A stretch of DNA of 64,000 nucleotides. Source: Paenibacillus sp. BIC5C1 (GTDB taxonomy: Bacteria; Bacillota; Bacilli; Paenibacillales; Paenibacillaceae). Below the pieces are notes generated by a model. It did not search any database. It was not told where the DNA came from and saw nothing but the letters and a program-made list of their open reading frames with translations. The DNA is taken from the NCBI RefSeq assembly GCF_032399705.1, contig NZ_CP135922.1:6386001-6450000 (forward strand), written 5' to 3'. Of this stretch, positions 30,207 through 38,925 are shown piece after piece (position 1 is the first letter of the stretch; each line of letters starts with the position of its first letter). Position numbers and translations under genes: made by a program.

Positions 30207-31364
30207 TTATTTTTTGAATTTTCTGTGAAATGATTCCGGACGTTCACTATTCACACCAAAATGATGCAAAATCGCATTGACAATTCTTTCCGAAGCATGT
30301 CCATCACCATACGGATTGGCAGCCTGACTCATGCTTGCATACAGTGTTTCGTCTGTAAGCAGAGCTTTGGTCCGCTCATATACACGTTCCTCATCGGTAC
30401 CCACCAGCTCCAGTGTTCCAGCCTCAATTCCTTCCGGGCGCTCCGTTGTATCCCGAAGGACAAGAACAGGCACACCAAACGAAGGCGCTTCTTCCTGCAA
30501 ACCGCCTGAATCTGTCAAAATCAAGTGAGTATGCGGGTAAAAGTTATGCAAATCCACCACGTCTAGTGGATCAATAAGTTGAATACGGGGGTGATTCCCC
30601 AAAATCGCGTGAGCCGGCTCCTTCACAGCAGGACTTAGATGCACCGGATACACGATGGCAATATCCTCAAACTCGTCGGCAATCCGTTTGACGGCCTGGA
30701 AAATGTTACGGTGAGGCTCGCCTTGGGATTCACGGCGGTGAGCTGTCATCAGCACAAGACGCTTGCCCTGTGCCCAATCTAGTACCGGATGTGTGTAATC
30801 CTGCCGTACTGTATATTGAAACACATCTGTTACCGTGTTGCCTGTGACATACGTACTAGACTCCGATTTATTTTCTTTGGCAAGATTGGAAGCAGACCAG
30901 TCCGTAGGCGCAAAATGCAAGTCAGCAAGCACTCCGGTTAACTGACGATTCATTTCTTCCGGGTATGGAGAGAGCTTGTTCCATGTGCGAAGACCTGCTT
31001 CCACATGCCCCACCTGGATCTGCTGCAGGAACGCAGCATAGCTGGCTACAAACGTTGTCAGCGTATCACCGTGAACCAACACGATATCCGGCTTTGCTTC
31101 ACGCAAAACCGGCTCCAGACCTCCCAGCACACGAATCGTAATTTCATTCAGCGTCTGGCGATCTTTCATTACATCCAGATCGTAGTCTGGATGTATATTG
31201 AATACTTCAAGAACCTGATCCAGCATCTGACGATGCTGTGCAGTAACGCATACGATCGATTCAATAGATTCGGGATGTTTCTGCAGTTCCAAAATAAGCG
31301 GAGCCATCTTGATGGCTTCCGGGCGCACCCCGAATATCGTCATGACTTTAATTTTCTTGGACAT
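30207..31364 (-). CDS. mnaA: UDP-GlcNAc 2-epimerase (non-hydrolysing)
   Basis: A 385-residue GT-B fold epimerase making UDP-ManNAc from UDP-GlcNAc. Seen: the N-terminal FGVRPEAIKMAPL, the GHVEAGLRTWNKLSPYPEE loop (split by family alignment), and the UDP/allosteric region LTDSGGLQEEAPSFGVPVLV with DTTERPEGIEAGT. It supplies ManNAc to the TagA reaction, linking it to the 3.8-7.3 kb cluster. B. subtilis has no mnaA between upp and atpI, so its place here is a lineage feature. The ribosome site is AGGGG. Confidence 0.95.
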   Translation of the reverse strand: MSKKIKVMTIFGVRPEAIKMAPLILELQKHPESIESIVCVTAQHRQMLDQVLEVFNIHPDYDLDVMKDRQTLNEITIRVLGGLEPVLREAKPDIVLVHGDTLTTFVASYAAFLQQIQVGHVEAGLRTWNKLSPYPEEMNRQLTGVLADLHFAPTDWSASNLAKENKSESSTYVTGNTVTDVFQYTVRQDYTHPVLDWAQGKRLVLMTAHRRESQGEPHRNIFQAVKRIADEFEDIAIVYPVHLSPAVKEPAHAILGNHPRIQLIDPLDVVDLHNFYPHTHLILTDSGGLQEEAPSFGVPVLVLRDTTERPEGIEAGTLELVGTDEERVYERTKALLTDETLYASMSQAANPYGDGHASERIVNAILHHFGVNSERPESFHRKFKK

Positions 31365-31393
31365 TGAAGCAAAGCCCCTTTTCTATAAGTTCA

Positions 31394-31562
31394 TGTTCAA
31401 AAAGTCCGGTTTTCAGTATCAAGAATATGGAATGAAGGTAGAAATGGAGTAGCGGAGCGCAGGGAAAACTACGTGAGCAACAGACATTTCGGCTGAATTT
31501 CATATTCGATATCGATGATGCCCTTGGGCATCCTTCGTAATCAAAATTGGACTTTTTGAACA
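31394..31562. mobile_element. MITE-like element, 169 bp with 14-bp terminal inverted repeats
   Basis: TGTTCAAAAAGTCC (31394-31407) and its exact inverse GGACTTTTTGAACA (31549-31562) bound a non-coding stretch. Subterminal sequences are partly inverted too (GGTTTTCAGTATCAAGAAT against AATTTTGATTACGAAGGAT). No transposase is present and no clear target duplication is seen. It sits between upp and mnaA. No second copy is visible in this window. Confidence 0.6.
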
Positions 31563-31587
31563 ACCTCTTACAAAGCATGCGATATGC

Positions 31588-32217
31588 TTATTTAGTGCCG
31601 TATAGACGGTCTCCTGCATCTCCCAGTCCGGGAACGATATAGCCGTGATCATCCAGACGATCGTCCAGCGCAGCAACGTAGATGTCTACATCCGGATGCG
31701 CATCCTGAACAGCTTTTACTCCTTCAGGAGCTGCCACCAGGTTCATCATTTTGATTTGCGTGCAGCCGCGTTTTTTGAGCACGTCAATAGCAGCAATGGC
31801 CGAACCGCCAGTTGCCAGCATCGGGTCGATGACAATCAACTGACGCTCTGTAACGTCTGTAGGCAGCTTGGTGTAGTACTCAACAGGTTGCAGGGTTTCC
31901 GGGTCACGGAACAAACCTACATGTCCTACTTTTGCCGCTGGCAGCAATTTAACAACGCCATCCAGCATCCCAAGGCCCGCACGCAAAATCGGAACCAGCC
32001 CAAGCATACGTCCAGAAATTACTTTCCCTTGTGTTTCAGCTACTGGTGTCTGTACATCAATAGTCTCCAGCTCAACATCTCTTGTAATCTCATAAGCCAT
32101 CAGTGTTGCCACTTCATCCACCAATTCACGAAAATCTTTCGTATTCGTACGCATGTCGCGTATAAACGTCAGTTTGTGTTGAATCAAAGGGTGATCACAT
32201 ATTACTAATTTTCCCAT
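31588..32217 (-). CDS. upp: Uracil phosphoribosyltransferase
   Basis: A 209-residue enzyme salvaging uracil to UMP with PRPP. PRPP-binding motif [18 protein letters not shown] and uracil-binding [16 protein letters not shown] at the C-terminus are intact. Length and context (glyA-upp-atp) match B. subtilis. The ribosome site is GGAGGG. Confidence 0.97.
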   Translation of the reverse strand: MGKLVICDHPLIQHKLTFIRDMRTNTKDFRELVDEVATLMAYEITRDVELETIDVQTPVAETQGKVISGRMLGLVPILRAGLGMLDGVVKLLPAAKVGHVGLFRDPETLQPVEYYTKLPTDVTERQLIVIDPMLATGGSAIAAIDVLKKRGCTQIKMMNLVAAPEGVKAVQDAHPDVDIYVAALDDRLDDHGYIVPGLGDAGDRLYGTK

Positions 32218-32379
32218 CTAATTTGTCCCTCCGGTATGTTCTTCATGTTCAGCATTACCAAATATGCCTAATCATCATTCATAGGCCCCGATAAATCCTG
32301 TATATTATATCATCACCTACACCGAATTACACCATCAAAGGGCACTCAATCATTACAGAAAACCGAATCCTATAAAAAT

Positions 32380-32412
32380 AGGACCGGAAAAATGAGTCTT
32401 CCGGTCCTTTTT
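32380..32412. terminator. Bidirectional-looking terminator between glyA and upp
   Basis: AGGACCGGAA pairs perfectly with TTCCGGTCCT, 9-nt loop, with A/T-rich tails on both sides. It would end the glyA transcript on the minus strand, so upp needs its own promoter in 32218-32379. Confidence 0.82.
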
Positions 32413-32469
32413 GCTCTCGCTGTTATGTCAGTTGAGATGATGAAATGCATGTAAACACAATGATGCTCC

Positions 32470-32586
32470 GCAAACAGAATGACCCTTCGATCGCTGTTAT
32501 CCCCGGATTTTTTTGAACCCTTTTATTAAGGGGAAAATCCGGGGATAAAGGCGAACGCTACGCTTCTACGGCTTCATTCTGTCTGC
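32470..32586 (+). repeat. Dispersed hairpin repeat, family A copy 4 (glyA-upp intergenic)
   Basis: The 428-bp gap between upp and glyA holds a terminator and this element. It contains CTTCGATCGCTG, the stem TTATCCCCGGATTTT / AAAATCCGGGGATAA, then AAGGCGAACGCTACGCTTC, and is closed by CAGAATGA / TCATTCTG with GCA/TGC beyond. It is the best-paired copy. Confidence 0.85.
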
Positions 32587-32645
32587 TCCGTCTGAGTGTT
32601 TACATGAAGAACATCTCAAATACAAACACCATGAGCAAGTTTTTT

Positions 32646-33893
32646 TTAGTATTTAAGGTCTGTGTAGAGTGGGAATTGGTCGGTAAGCGCCGTTACTTCA
32701 GCACGGGCTTCGTCCAATTTAGCTGCATCTTTAGGGTTTTTCAATGTTTTGGCAATGATCTTACCAATAGCTACCATCGCTTCTTCGTTCATACCACGGG
32801 AAGTTGCTGCAGGTGTACCGATACGGATACCGCTCGTTACAAATGGGCTGGTTGGATCAAACGGAATTGCATTTTTGTTCACGGTAATGCCGATGGAATC
32901 AAGTACATGCTCGGCTTCTTTACCTGTGATATTCACGCTGCGTGTGTCGATCAGCATCAAGTGGTTGTCTGTACCACCGGATACGATGTTCAATCCTTCA
33001 GCGATCAATGTTTCAGCCAGAACCTGTGCGTTTTTCACGACATTCTCTGCATACGTTTTGAACGAAGGTTGCAATGCTTCACCGAATGCTACCGCTTTGG
33101 AAGCAATCACGTGCATCAAAGGTCCACCTTGGGAACCCGGGAATACCGCTTTATCAATCGCTGCTGCCCAAGCTTTGCGGCACAGAATCATACCACCACG
33201 AGGTCCACGCAGCGTTTTGTGTGTAGTTGTCGTTACGAAATGCGCATGTGGAACCGGGCTTGGATGCAAACCAGCAGCAACCAGTCCTGCGATGTGAGCC
33301 ATATCCACCATGAACAAAGCGCCTACATCATTGGCGATGGAAGCCAGCTTTTCAAAATCAATGGTACGCGGATATGCACTTGCACCTGCAACGATCATAC
33401 GAGGGCGATGTTTAAATGCCGCTTTGCGCACTTCATCATAATCAATCAGGAATGTATCTTCTTGTACACCGTATGCCACGAAATTGTACAGCAAACCGGA
33501 AGCGTTAACCGGGCTACCATGTGTGAGGTGTCCGCCATGTGCAAGGTTCATACCCAGAACGGTATCACCTGGTTTCAGAGCCGCAAGGTATACTGCCATG
33601 TTCGCTTGTGCACCGGAGTGAGGTTGAACATTCACATGTTCTGCTCCAAACAATTCTTTGGCACGATCACGCGCGATATCTTCTACGATATCAACATGCT
33701 CACAACCACCGTAGTAACGTTTGCCCGGATATCCTTCAGCGTACTTGTTGGTAAGTACAGATCCCATTGCCTCGATAACCGCTTCGCTTACGATGTTCTC
33801 AGACGCGATCAGCTCAATGTTGTTTTGTTGACGTTTCAGTTCAAGATTCATCGCTTCCAGTACTGCCGGGTCATTCTTGCGCAATTGTTCCAT
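32646..33893 (-). CDS. glyA: Serine hydroxymethyltransferase
   Basis: A 415-residue PLP enzyme converting serine and THF to glycine and 5,10-methylene-THF. The PLP lysine is in [15 protein letters not shown]; the N-terminal [14 protein letters not shown] and [18 protein letters not shown] are conserved. The ribosome site is GGGAGG. It is the second gene after a ZTP riboswitch, consistent with the known link of that riboswitch to one-carbon genes, although 272 bp with a repeat separate it from ywlG. Confidence 0.97.
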   Translation of the reverse strand: MEQLRKNDPAVLEAMNLELKRQQNNIELIASENIVSEAVIEAMGSVLTNKYAEGYPGKRYYGGCEHVDIVEDIARDRAKELFGAEHVNVQPHSGAQANMAVYLAALKPGDTVLGMNLAHGGHLTHGSPVNASGLLYNFVAYGVQEDTFLIDYDEVRKAAFKHRPRMIVAGASAYPRTIDFEKLASIANDVGALFMVDMAHIAGLVAAGLHPSPVPHAHFVTTTTHKTLRGPRGGMILCRKAWAAAIDKAVFPGSQGGPLMHVIASKAVAFGEALQPSFKTYAENVVKNAQVLAETLIAEGLNIVSGGTDNHLMLIDTRSVNITGKEAEHVLDSIGITVNKNAIPFDPTSPFVTSGIRIGTPAATSRGMNEEAMVAIGKIIAKTLKNPKDAAKLDEARAEVTALTDQFPLYTDLKY

Positions 33894-33964
33894 GATTAAA
33901 TTCCTCCCAGGTATAAGTGAAGTTATAAAGCGAAACTACAGTGGTTACACTCCTGACTTCGATT

Positions 33965-34114
33965 GCATCACCATCTTCCGATCGCTGTTATCCCCAGATT
34001 TTTCTGAACTCCCTTATAATAAGGGGGAAATCATGGGGATAGCGTATGCTTCCGATGTAGCTTTCCTTCGGAAAGCTTTCAGGCGAACGCTTCGCTTCTT
34101 CAGATTGGTGTTGC
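33965..34114 (+). repeat. Dispersed hairpin repeat, family A copy 5 with an extra hairpin (ywlG-glyA intergenic)
   Basis: It contains TTCCGATCGCTG, the TTATCCCCAGATTT arm, and AGGCGAACGCTTCGCTTCTT, closed by CACCATCT / AGATTGGTG. Between the inner stem and the 3' block about 40 nt are inserted, including the hairpin AGCTTTCC-TTC-GGAAAGCT. It lies in the probable ywlG-glyA transcript in antisense orientation. Confidence 0.8.
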
Positions 34115-34165
34115 ACTCTCCGTTTTCGTGTAAAGTCTAATTTGGCTTTATATAGGTTGAAGATA

Positions 34166-34759
34166 TCAGTCACAAAATGTCGAATCTGGTTGCTCTTCCA
34201 TACGATACACTGCACGCTCGCCGCCAATCAACTTTGGACGAGTCAACGCTGTAGTTACACGGGCATCACCGATGTAGCGGAGTCCTGTGCGGAAGGGTAC
34301 TGCCACATGCCGCAAGTGCATGCCAATCATCGTCTCCCCAATATCCAGTCCCGCATGGGCCTGCACATGTTCAGCCAGGCATGGATCGGTCAGCGAGCGA
34401 TACGCTGCGGATGCCATGGAACCGCCTGCTTTGGGCACAGGTACTGCACCCACTTCAGTCAATCCAAGCCGTGTAAGCAGAGAACGCTCCATAACCAGTG
34501 CACGGTTCAGGTGCTCACAGCATTGGAATACAACATCAAAACCAAACTCCTGCTGCACCTCACGTATACCCGCAAGAAGCTGCTGCGCTACTTCAACCGC
34601 ACCGCTTGTACCAATCCGTTTGCCTGCAACTTCACTTGTACTTGTTCCGATCACAACGATCTGTCCAGTTCCAAGCTGTCCGGCAAGCGCCAGTTCACGC
34701 AGAATGGATGCGGTCTGTTCATGCAATCCGGGTTGTTCCGAATCTAACTCAATAGTCAT
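34166..34759 (-). CDS. ywlG: TIGR01440/DUF436 family protein (YwlG)
   Basis: A 197-residue protein of the YwlG family, function unknown, found next to glyA in B. subtilis. Visible conserved segments: VVIGTSTSEVAGKRIGTSG, FQCCEHLNRALV with paired Cys, and VPVPKAGGSMASAAY. The start ATG at 34759 is 7 nt after GGGAGG. It is the first gene downstream of the ZTP riboswitch, which suggests a link to folate or one-carbon metabolism (inference). Confidence 0.9.
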   Translation of the reverse strand: MTIELDSEQPGLHEQTASILRELALAGQLGTGQIVVIGTSTSEVAGKRIGTSGAVEVAQQLLAGIREVQQEFGFDVVFQCCEHLNRALVMERSLLTRLGLTEVGAVPVPKAGGSMASAAYRSLTDPCLAEHVQAHAGLDIGETMIGMHLRHVAVPFRTGLRYIGDARVTTALTRPKLIGGERAVYRMEEQPDSTFCD

Positions 34760-34864
34760 CCTATCGCCTCCCGATAAAATCATGCCCGGCTTCCTCTTGG
34801 CTGCCCTTGGTATTCTTGCATGGCATTTCAGGTACTATTATAGCGAATAATCAGATGAAAGACG

Positions 34865-34905
34865 AAAAAAAGAGCAGTCTGCGGGTAACGCAGAATTGCT
34901 CTTTT
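34865..34905 (-). terminator. Terminator of the ZTP riboswitch expression platform
   Basis: AAAAGAGCA-CTGCG arms pair across GGTAA and are followed by a T7 run on the minus strand. It begins immediately after the aptamer's GCCTGGGC, so pairing of the aptamer 3' strand can compete with it. Confidence 0.85.
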
Positions 34906-34977
34906 GCCCAGGCGACCGGCCGTTTGTTCCGGTGCTCCATCGTGGTTATGTCCACTTCGTCGCCAGTTACACCGGAT
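34906..34977 (-). ncRNA. ZTP (pfl) riboswitch aptamer
   Basis: On the minus strand: CCGGTG, then TAACTGGCGA, the stem GTGG-ACATA-CCAC, TGGAG, CACCGG closing the first helix, and the downstream CGGTCGCCTGGGC. This order (ACUGGCGA, a GUGG/CCAC hairpin, GGAG, and a terminal GCCUGGGC) is that of the ZTP/pfl aptamer, which senses ZMP/ZTP as a signal of 10-formyl-THF shortage and turns genes on. Here it controls ywlG and probably glyA. The small open frame over it is not a gene. Confidence 0.88.
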
Positions 34978-34993
34978 CCCTGTTTTCCCATCC

Positions 34994-35022
34994 ATCATAA
35001 AACAACCTGCGTTTAAAATCAA
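34994..35022 (-). promoter_or_regulatory. Sigma-A promoter driving the ZTP riboswitch
   Basis: TTGATT, exactly 17 bp, TATGAT on the minus strand. The predicted TSS is about 10 nt upstream of the aptamer's first helix. Confidence 0.75.
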
Positions 35023-35095
35023 CGGGTAATTCACATCCCGTGTACGTTTTTTATATCGTAATCCACTGGTAGCTCGTATGATTAAACGAATCCAA

Positions 35096-35668
35096 TTAAC
35101 CCAGCTTGTCCAAAAGTCTGTCGAGCGCGGTCCGAATCTCTGCCGCAGCTATGTTGTAATCATCGCGACTGCCGCCAAACGGGTCGGAAATATCAAAGCT
35201 CGGAATCCGCTGTCTGATCTCGATTGCCCGTTCACGTTCAGATGCCAAAATCTCCTGACCTAGCGCACGTTTCATCTCCAATGTCGCAAACAGGCTGTCC
35301 AGTTCCTGAAGATCATTCAGGACTTGTTCGTCATTTTCCACATACTCTTTCAAGGTATAGGTCTTGTGTACAGAGTCGGGAAAAACCTGCATGACATGCT
35401 GTTTATGACTGCGTGTCAACGTGAGAATCAGATCGGCCCAACCGACCAGGTTGGAGCTAAGGAGCGTCGAATGAGGTGGTCCATCAACGTTGTGATCCCT
35501 TAATACGGCCTCCGCATGACGGGAAATCGGCATGCCCGTTGTTGCGGCTACACCTGCGGAACGAACATCCACCTGAATGCCCCGCTCAGACGCCAGTTTA
35601 CGTAAAAGTCCCTCCGCCATGGGGCTGCGACATGTATTCCCTGTACATACAAACAAAATATGTTTCAT
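35096..35668 (-). CDS. ywlE: Protein-arginine phosphatase YwlE family
   Basis: A 190-residue low-molecular-weight phosphatase. Its P-loop is VCTGNTCRSPMAEG, with Thr at the position that makes YwlE selective for phospho-arginine, and the general acid lies in SDPFGGS. YwlE reverses McsB arginine phosphorylation in the CtsR/Clp stress pathway. It is somewhat longer than B. subtilis YwlE (150) because of an acidic mid-region (EYVENDEQVLNDLQELD). The start is ATG 35668 after GGGGAGG. Confidence 0.9.
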   Translation of the reverse strand: MKHILFVCTGNTCRSPMAEGLLRKLASERGIQVDVRSAGVAATTGMPISRHAEAVLRDHNVDGPPHSTLLSSNLVGWADLILTLTRSHKQHVMQVFPDSVHKTYTLKEYVENDEQVLNDLQELDSLFATLEMKRALGQEILASERERAIEIRQRIPSFDISDPFGGSRDDYNIAAAEIRTALDRLLDKLG

Positions 35669-35795
35669 TGTGGTTAGCCTCCCCATTTTGCAAATGTTGT
35701 CGAATCATGTTTGAAACACCATCTGAACCAATGATGAATCTCATAACTATATATTGAAGACTGCACTAGGCTGTAATCATGGTTAACGTCGTTTT

Positions 35796-36356
35796 TTAAA
35801 ATATAAACAAAAGTCCAAAAGCGAGCAAGATCGCTCCGCCAACCGCTTCCCCGTAATCGCCCATATTTTGGCTCACACGCCGTCCCAACAACAGACCCAT
35901 AACGGACATTATTCCACCACAGACACCAAAAGCCAGTACTGTTAACACCAAGTCACTGCTGAACATGCCGAGCGAGACTCCAACGGAAAACGAATCCACA
36001 CTGACACTTAGTGAGAATAGAATCACACCGAGCAGAGATCGATGATCCACCAGTTTGGTGTCTCCCTCCCGGAAAGCGTTCAAAATCATATGGGCGCCGA
36101 GCAGGACCAGCAGACCGCCAGCTGCATACGTCGTAATGTCACCAAGCAGGGAACTGACGTATTTGCCCGTATACATACCGATGAGCGGCATGATGATGTG
36201 AAACAGGGCCGTTACGGTACTGATTCGCAATACGTCTCTCAGACGAATACCCTTCATGCCAATCCCGATGCCGAGTGAGAACGCGTCGAGTCCGAGAGCG
36301 ACGGCCATAATCAAAATGGTTACCAACTGCCCTACATGGGCAGACACATCCCACAT
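35796..36356 (-). CDS. mntP: MntP-family manganese efflux protein
   Basis: A 186-residue protein with six membrane segments in two similar halves (ALGLDAFSLGIGIGM and SVSVDSFSVGVSLGM carry the paired Asp). This is the MntP/YebN pattern, equivalent to ywlD in the B. subtilis ywl cluster. The ATG at 36356 has GGGGGT 6 nt upstream. I looked for a yybP-ykoY manganese riboswitch upstream and saw none. Confidence 0.88.
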   Translation of the reverse strand: MWDVSAHVGQLVTILIMAVALGLDAFSLGIGIGMKGIRLRDVLRISTVTALFHIIMPLIGMYTGKYVSSLLGDITTYAAGGLLVLLGAHMILNAFREGDTKLVDHRSLLGVILFSLSVSVDSFSVGVSLGMFSSDLVLTVLAFGVCGGIMSVMGLLLGRRVSQNMGDYGEAVGGAILLAFGLLFIF

Positions 36357-36518
36357 CCCCATACCCCCAAGTCACGTAAAGGTTCTTGTACACCATATGC
36401 GGACAAGGACATAAACATGACCTGAGAAGACTTTTTGCATTGCTGGCATTCAAAGAATGAATGGCTAGTCGTGGCTGGAGGGCAAGTGCCAGAGGGAAAT
36501 ATTCATAACGATATTATG

Positions 36519-36563
36519 GAAAAAGGGAGCTATCGGTCACCGACCTGAATGAGTCGGTGACCT
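36519..36563 (-). terminator. tsaC terminator overlapping the stop codon
   Basis: GGTCACCGAC and GTCGGTGACC form a perfect 10-bp stem at 36536-36563, inside the last codons of tsaC, and the T tract follows the stop. Confidence 0.8.
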
Positions 36564-37723
36564 GCCGCCTTGAGCAGCCGGTTCATAACGGCTGCTCCCA
36601 GCCCTTCGCGCGAGCAGGCTTCAGCCACAATATATGTGGCCCCCTGCTCATCGCAGCTGCGCAGCGCGGCGTACAGCCGGCGCGCTGCTTCTTCCAGCTC
36701 GCTGGCTTCGCCCAGCGAGAACACGGCATCGGCGCGGTACTGCTCCGCGTGCTCGGCGAACGCCAGAACCGCGGTGCGCTCCCCGCGCTGCGCCGCCTCT
36801 GCGAGGGCGGCGCTGATCCAGGCCGCCACCGCTGCGGGCGGCCCCTCCACCACGCACAGCGCACCTGTGGGCGCGTAGTGCGTGTACTTCATGCCCGGCG
36901 AGCGCGGCGCCGGGCTGTCATCGCCACCGGGCCCCTCGGCGAGCAGCGCCGGGTCCGTGGCGACACGGGCGGCAACGGCTGACAATTGTTCCGCCGTAAT
37001 GCCGCCAGGGCGCAGGATGGTGACGGTACCGTCGTCACCGACCTGCACCACCGTGGACTCGACGCCCACCCCGGTGGGGCCGCCGTCCACGATGCCGCCG
37101 ATGCGGCCTGCCAGATCCTCGCGCACATGTGCGGCGAGGGTCGGGCTTGGCCGCCCGGAGCGGTTGGCGCTCGGCGCGGCGACCGGGCATTCCGCCGCCG
37201 CGATCAACTGTAAGGCCACCGGATGATCCGGCATCCGCACGGCCACCGTGTCCAAACCGGCGGTAACCCGCGGTGACACCGCCCCTGGCCTAACCGGCAG
37301 CACAAGCGTAAGCGGCCCTGGCCAGAAGGCCGCCATCAGGGCCTCCGCTGTGCCATTCACTTCCGTGACCAGTGAATCCAACTGGTCACGCTGTGCAATA
37401 TGAACAATCAGCGGATTGTCTGAAGGCCGCCCCTTGGCTGCAAATACAGCTTCCACCGCAGCTGTACTGCGAGCATCTGCACCCAGACCATATACCGTCT
37501 CGGTTGGGAAGGCCACGGTTTGTCCCTGACGAAGACAGGCTGCGGCATCCTCCAAGTCAGCGAGCGCCTGTTTATACACACTTTCTTTTGCCACATTATC
37601 CGTGTTCTCATCGGTTACCAGTACATTGACATCCCACATACTCGTAACCATTTCCTCTGTATTTTCACCGTTCTCCATACCTTTCATGGTAGACTGATGC
37701 AATTGCTCGTTCTCTCTCGTCAT
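36530..37723 (-). CDS. tsaC: Threonylcarbamoyl-AMP synthase (Sua5/YwlC type)
   Basis: A 397-residue protein making L-threonylcarbamoyl-AMP for t6A37 of tRNA. The YrdC domain is recognised by VAFPTETVYGLGADARS and RVTAGLDTVAVRMPDHP, KGRPSDNPLIVH and APSANRSGRPSPT; the C-terminal Sua5 domain follows after SPGMKYTHYAP. The YrdC core starts near residue 65, so the true start may be later than the ATG used (candidates at 37687 and 37639; no site has a strong ribosome signal). The middle and 3' half are very GC-rich (around 70% at 36840-36960) compared with neighbours. Confidence 0.92.
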   Translation of the reverse strand: MTRENEQLHQSTMKGMENGENTEEMVTSMWDVNVLVTDENTDNVAKESVYKQALADLEDAAACLRQGQTVAFPTETVYGLGADARSTAAVEAVFAAKGRPSDNPLIVHIAQRDQLDSLVTEVNGTAEALMAAFWPGPLTLVLPVRPGAVSPRVTAGLDTVAVRMPDHPVALQLIAAAECPVAAPSANRSGRPSPTLAAHVREDLAGRIGGIVDGGPTGVGVESTVVQVGDDGTVTILRPGGITAEQLSAVAARVATDPALLAEGPGGDDSPAPRSPGMKYTHYAPTGALCVVEGPPAAVAAWISAALAEAAQRGERTAVLAFAEHAEQYRADAVFSLGEASELEEAARRLYAALRSCDEQGATYIVAEACSREGLGAAVMNRLLKAAGHRLIQVGDR

Positions 37724-37899
37724 ATATCCATCATTCCTAAACTTCAGTAAGGTAGTTAATGCAAGTCATCCCGCTTCCGAGATGCTTTCTTCGCTTATGT
37801 TTTCTGATTCCTGTAATTATAACATATCTGCTCTGCCCAAGGATGCGGTCTGAATCTTACCAGCGATTAACATCACATAGTTTTTGACTCGAACCCATA

Positions 37900-37937
37900 A
37901 TAAAACAAAAGGGCACTTCCGTGAATCGAAGTCCCCT
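37900..37937 (-). terminator. Rho-independent terminator after spoIIR
   Basis: AGGGCACTTC pairs with GAAGTCCCCT (one bulge), followed by TTTTGTTTTA on the minus strand. The remaining 160 bp to tsaC contain no gene. Confidence 0.78.
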
Positions 37938-37962
37938 GATAAAGCTTATATCTAGCACCATA

Positions 37963-38625
37963 TTATGCAAACAATCCCGATACCCAATCCCATAATTTGA
38001 CCGCCATATCCCACAGGAAGAAACGTGCTTCCGGTGTAGCTGCCTGCACAGATGCTTGTTCGTCGCCAGGCTCAGCAGCTGCTGACGCTGTTGCTGTTGA
38101 AGGCTTCGCCAGTGCGTCACCTGTTCCTGCATCAATGAAACATAATGGTGGAAACAACACACACCACCAGTTTTGCCCTTCACCTTTCCCCAGTGTTATC
38201 CGCACTGCTTCATAATCTCCAGCAGGATATACGGTACCGCCATATAATTTGGTTGGAAACGGAACCACTCCAAGTTCCACCTGATATGAATAGGTTAACC
38301 CACGATTGGCAAGCTCTTCTCCTACACGGTCCTCGATTTCAGATAGATGCTGACGAATGACCCCACGCGCTTCATCCAGACTTTGCGGATTCTCCAGTTC
38401 GGTTACCCACTCATTCATTTGGGCAACGACGGCGTCACGAATCTCGCGTTTGACCAACTGATCTCCTGCTGCATCCGAGTTCGCGAGAATACGCAAGCGA
38501 ATGGATTGTTCCGGAATCGCTGTGGCCGCCACAGCTGCATCCGTTTTCTGACCTTCCCACATCATAATAATCATCATAAGACATACAATTATAAGTCCAA
38601 TTTGTTTCACGATTTTTCTGCTCAT
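37963..38625 (-). CDS. spoIIR: Stage II sporulation protein R
   Basis: A 220-residue secreted signalling protein, made in the forespore, that triggers SpoIIGA to process pro-sigma-E. It has an N-terminal membrane/signal segment (IGLIIVCLMMIIMMW), then the conserved IRLRILANSDAAGDQLVKR and the C-terminal NWWCVLFPPLCFIDA. A Ser/Ala/Thr linker and a hydrophobic tail follow. ATG 38625 is preceded by GGGGGAG. It is next to tsaC (ywlC) as in B. subtilis. Confidence 0.95.
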   Translation of the reverse strand: MSRKIVKQIGLIIVCLMMIIMMWEGQKTDAAVAATAIPEQSIRLRILANSDAAGDQLVKREIRDAVVAQMNEWVTELENPQSLDEARGVIRQHLSEIEDRVGEELANRGLTYSYQVELGVVPFPTKLYGGTVYPAGDYEAVRITLGKGEGQNWWCVLFPPLCFIDAGTGDALAKPSTATASAAAEPGDEQASVQAATPEARFFLWDMAVKLWDWVSGLFA

Positions 38626-38805
38626 TCCGTTCTCCCCCTCGGCTCCCGTGATCATGATCCCTGTAACTCTCTCATGTCTATCAGTATGCCCGGAAGAGAC
38701 AGAAGTAAACCTGCTAGATTACAAATCTACTAAAATTTTAATAGGCGGGTAATACTTCAAACGAAAGGACTATTATCCCTTTCATGAAACTGACGAAAAG
38801 CAAAG

Positions 38806-38846
38806 AAGCGCCTGCCTATGGAACACTTGTCGGCTGGCACTTCCTT
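38806..38846 (-). terminator. Rho-independent terminator after the chitinase gene
   Basis: GAAG-GCC-GCC and GGC-GGC-CTTC arms pair with two interruptions, and T-rich sequence follows on the minus strand. Confidence 0.65.
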
Positions 38847-38925
38847 GATAAATCTAAAACGCTAACCTACCATTATTGTTCCAATTAGCATGCTGCATAA
38901 ACGCCCTTGCTTCTCGGCTTCTCGG

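Noticed and set aside
32604..33899. Plus-strand open frame of 431 codons
   Set aside because: Exactly opposite glyA, which is certain; the frame is a codon-bias shadow.
34828..35034. Minus-strand open frame of 68 codons upstream of ywlG
   Set aside because: It lies over the promoter, aptamer and terminator of the ZTP riboswitch; conservation there is of RNA structure.
36357..36529. Manganese (yybP-ykoY) riboswitch upstream of mntP
   Set aside because: I looked for the paired conserved loops of this riboswitch and did not find them.
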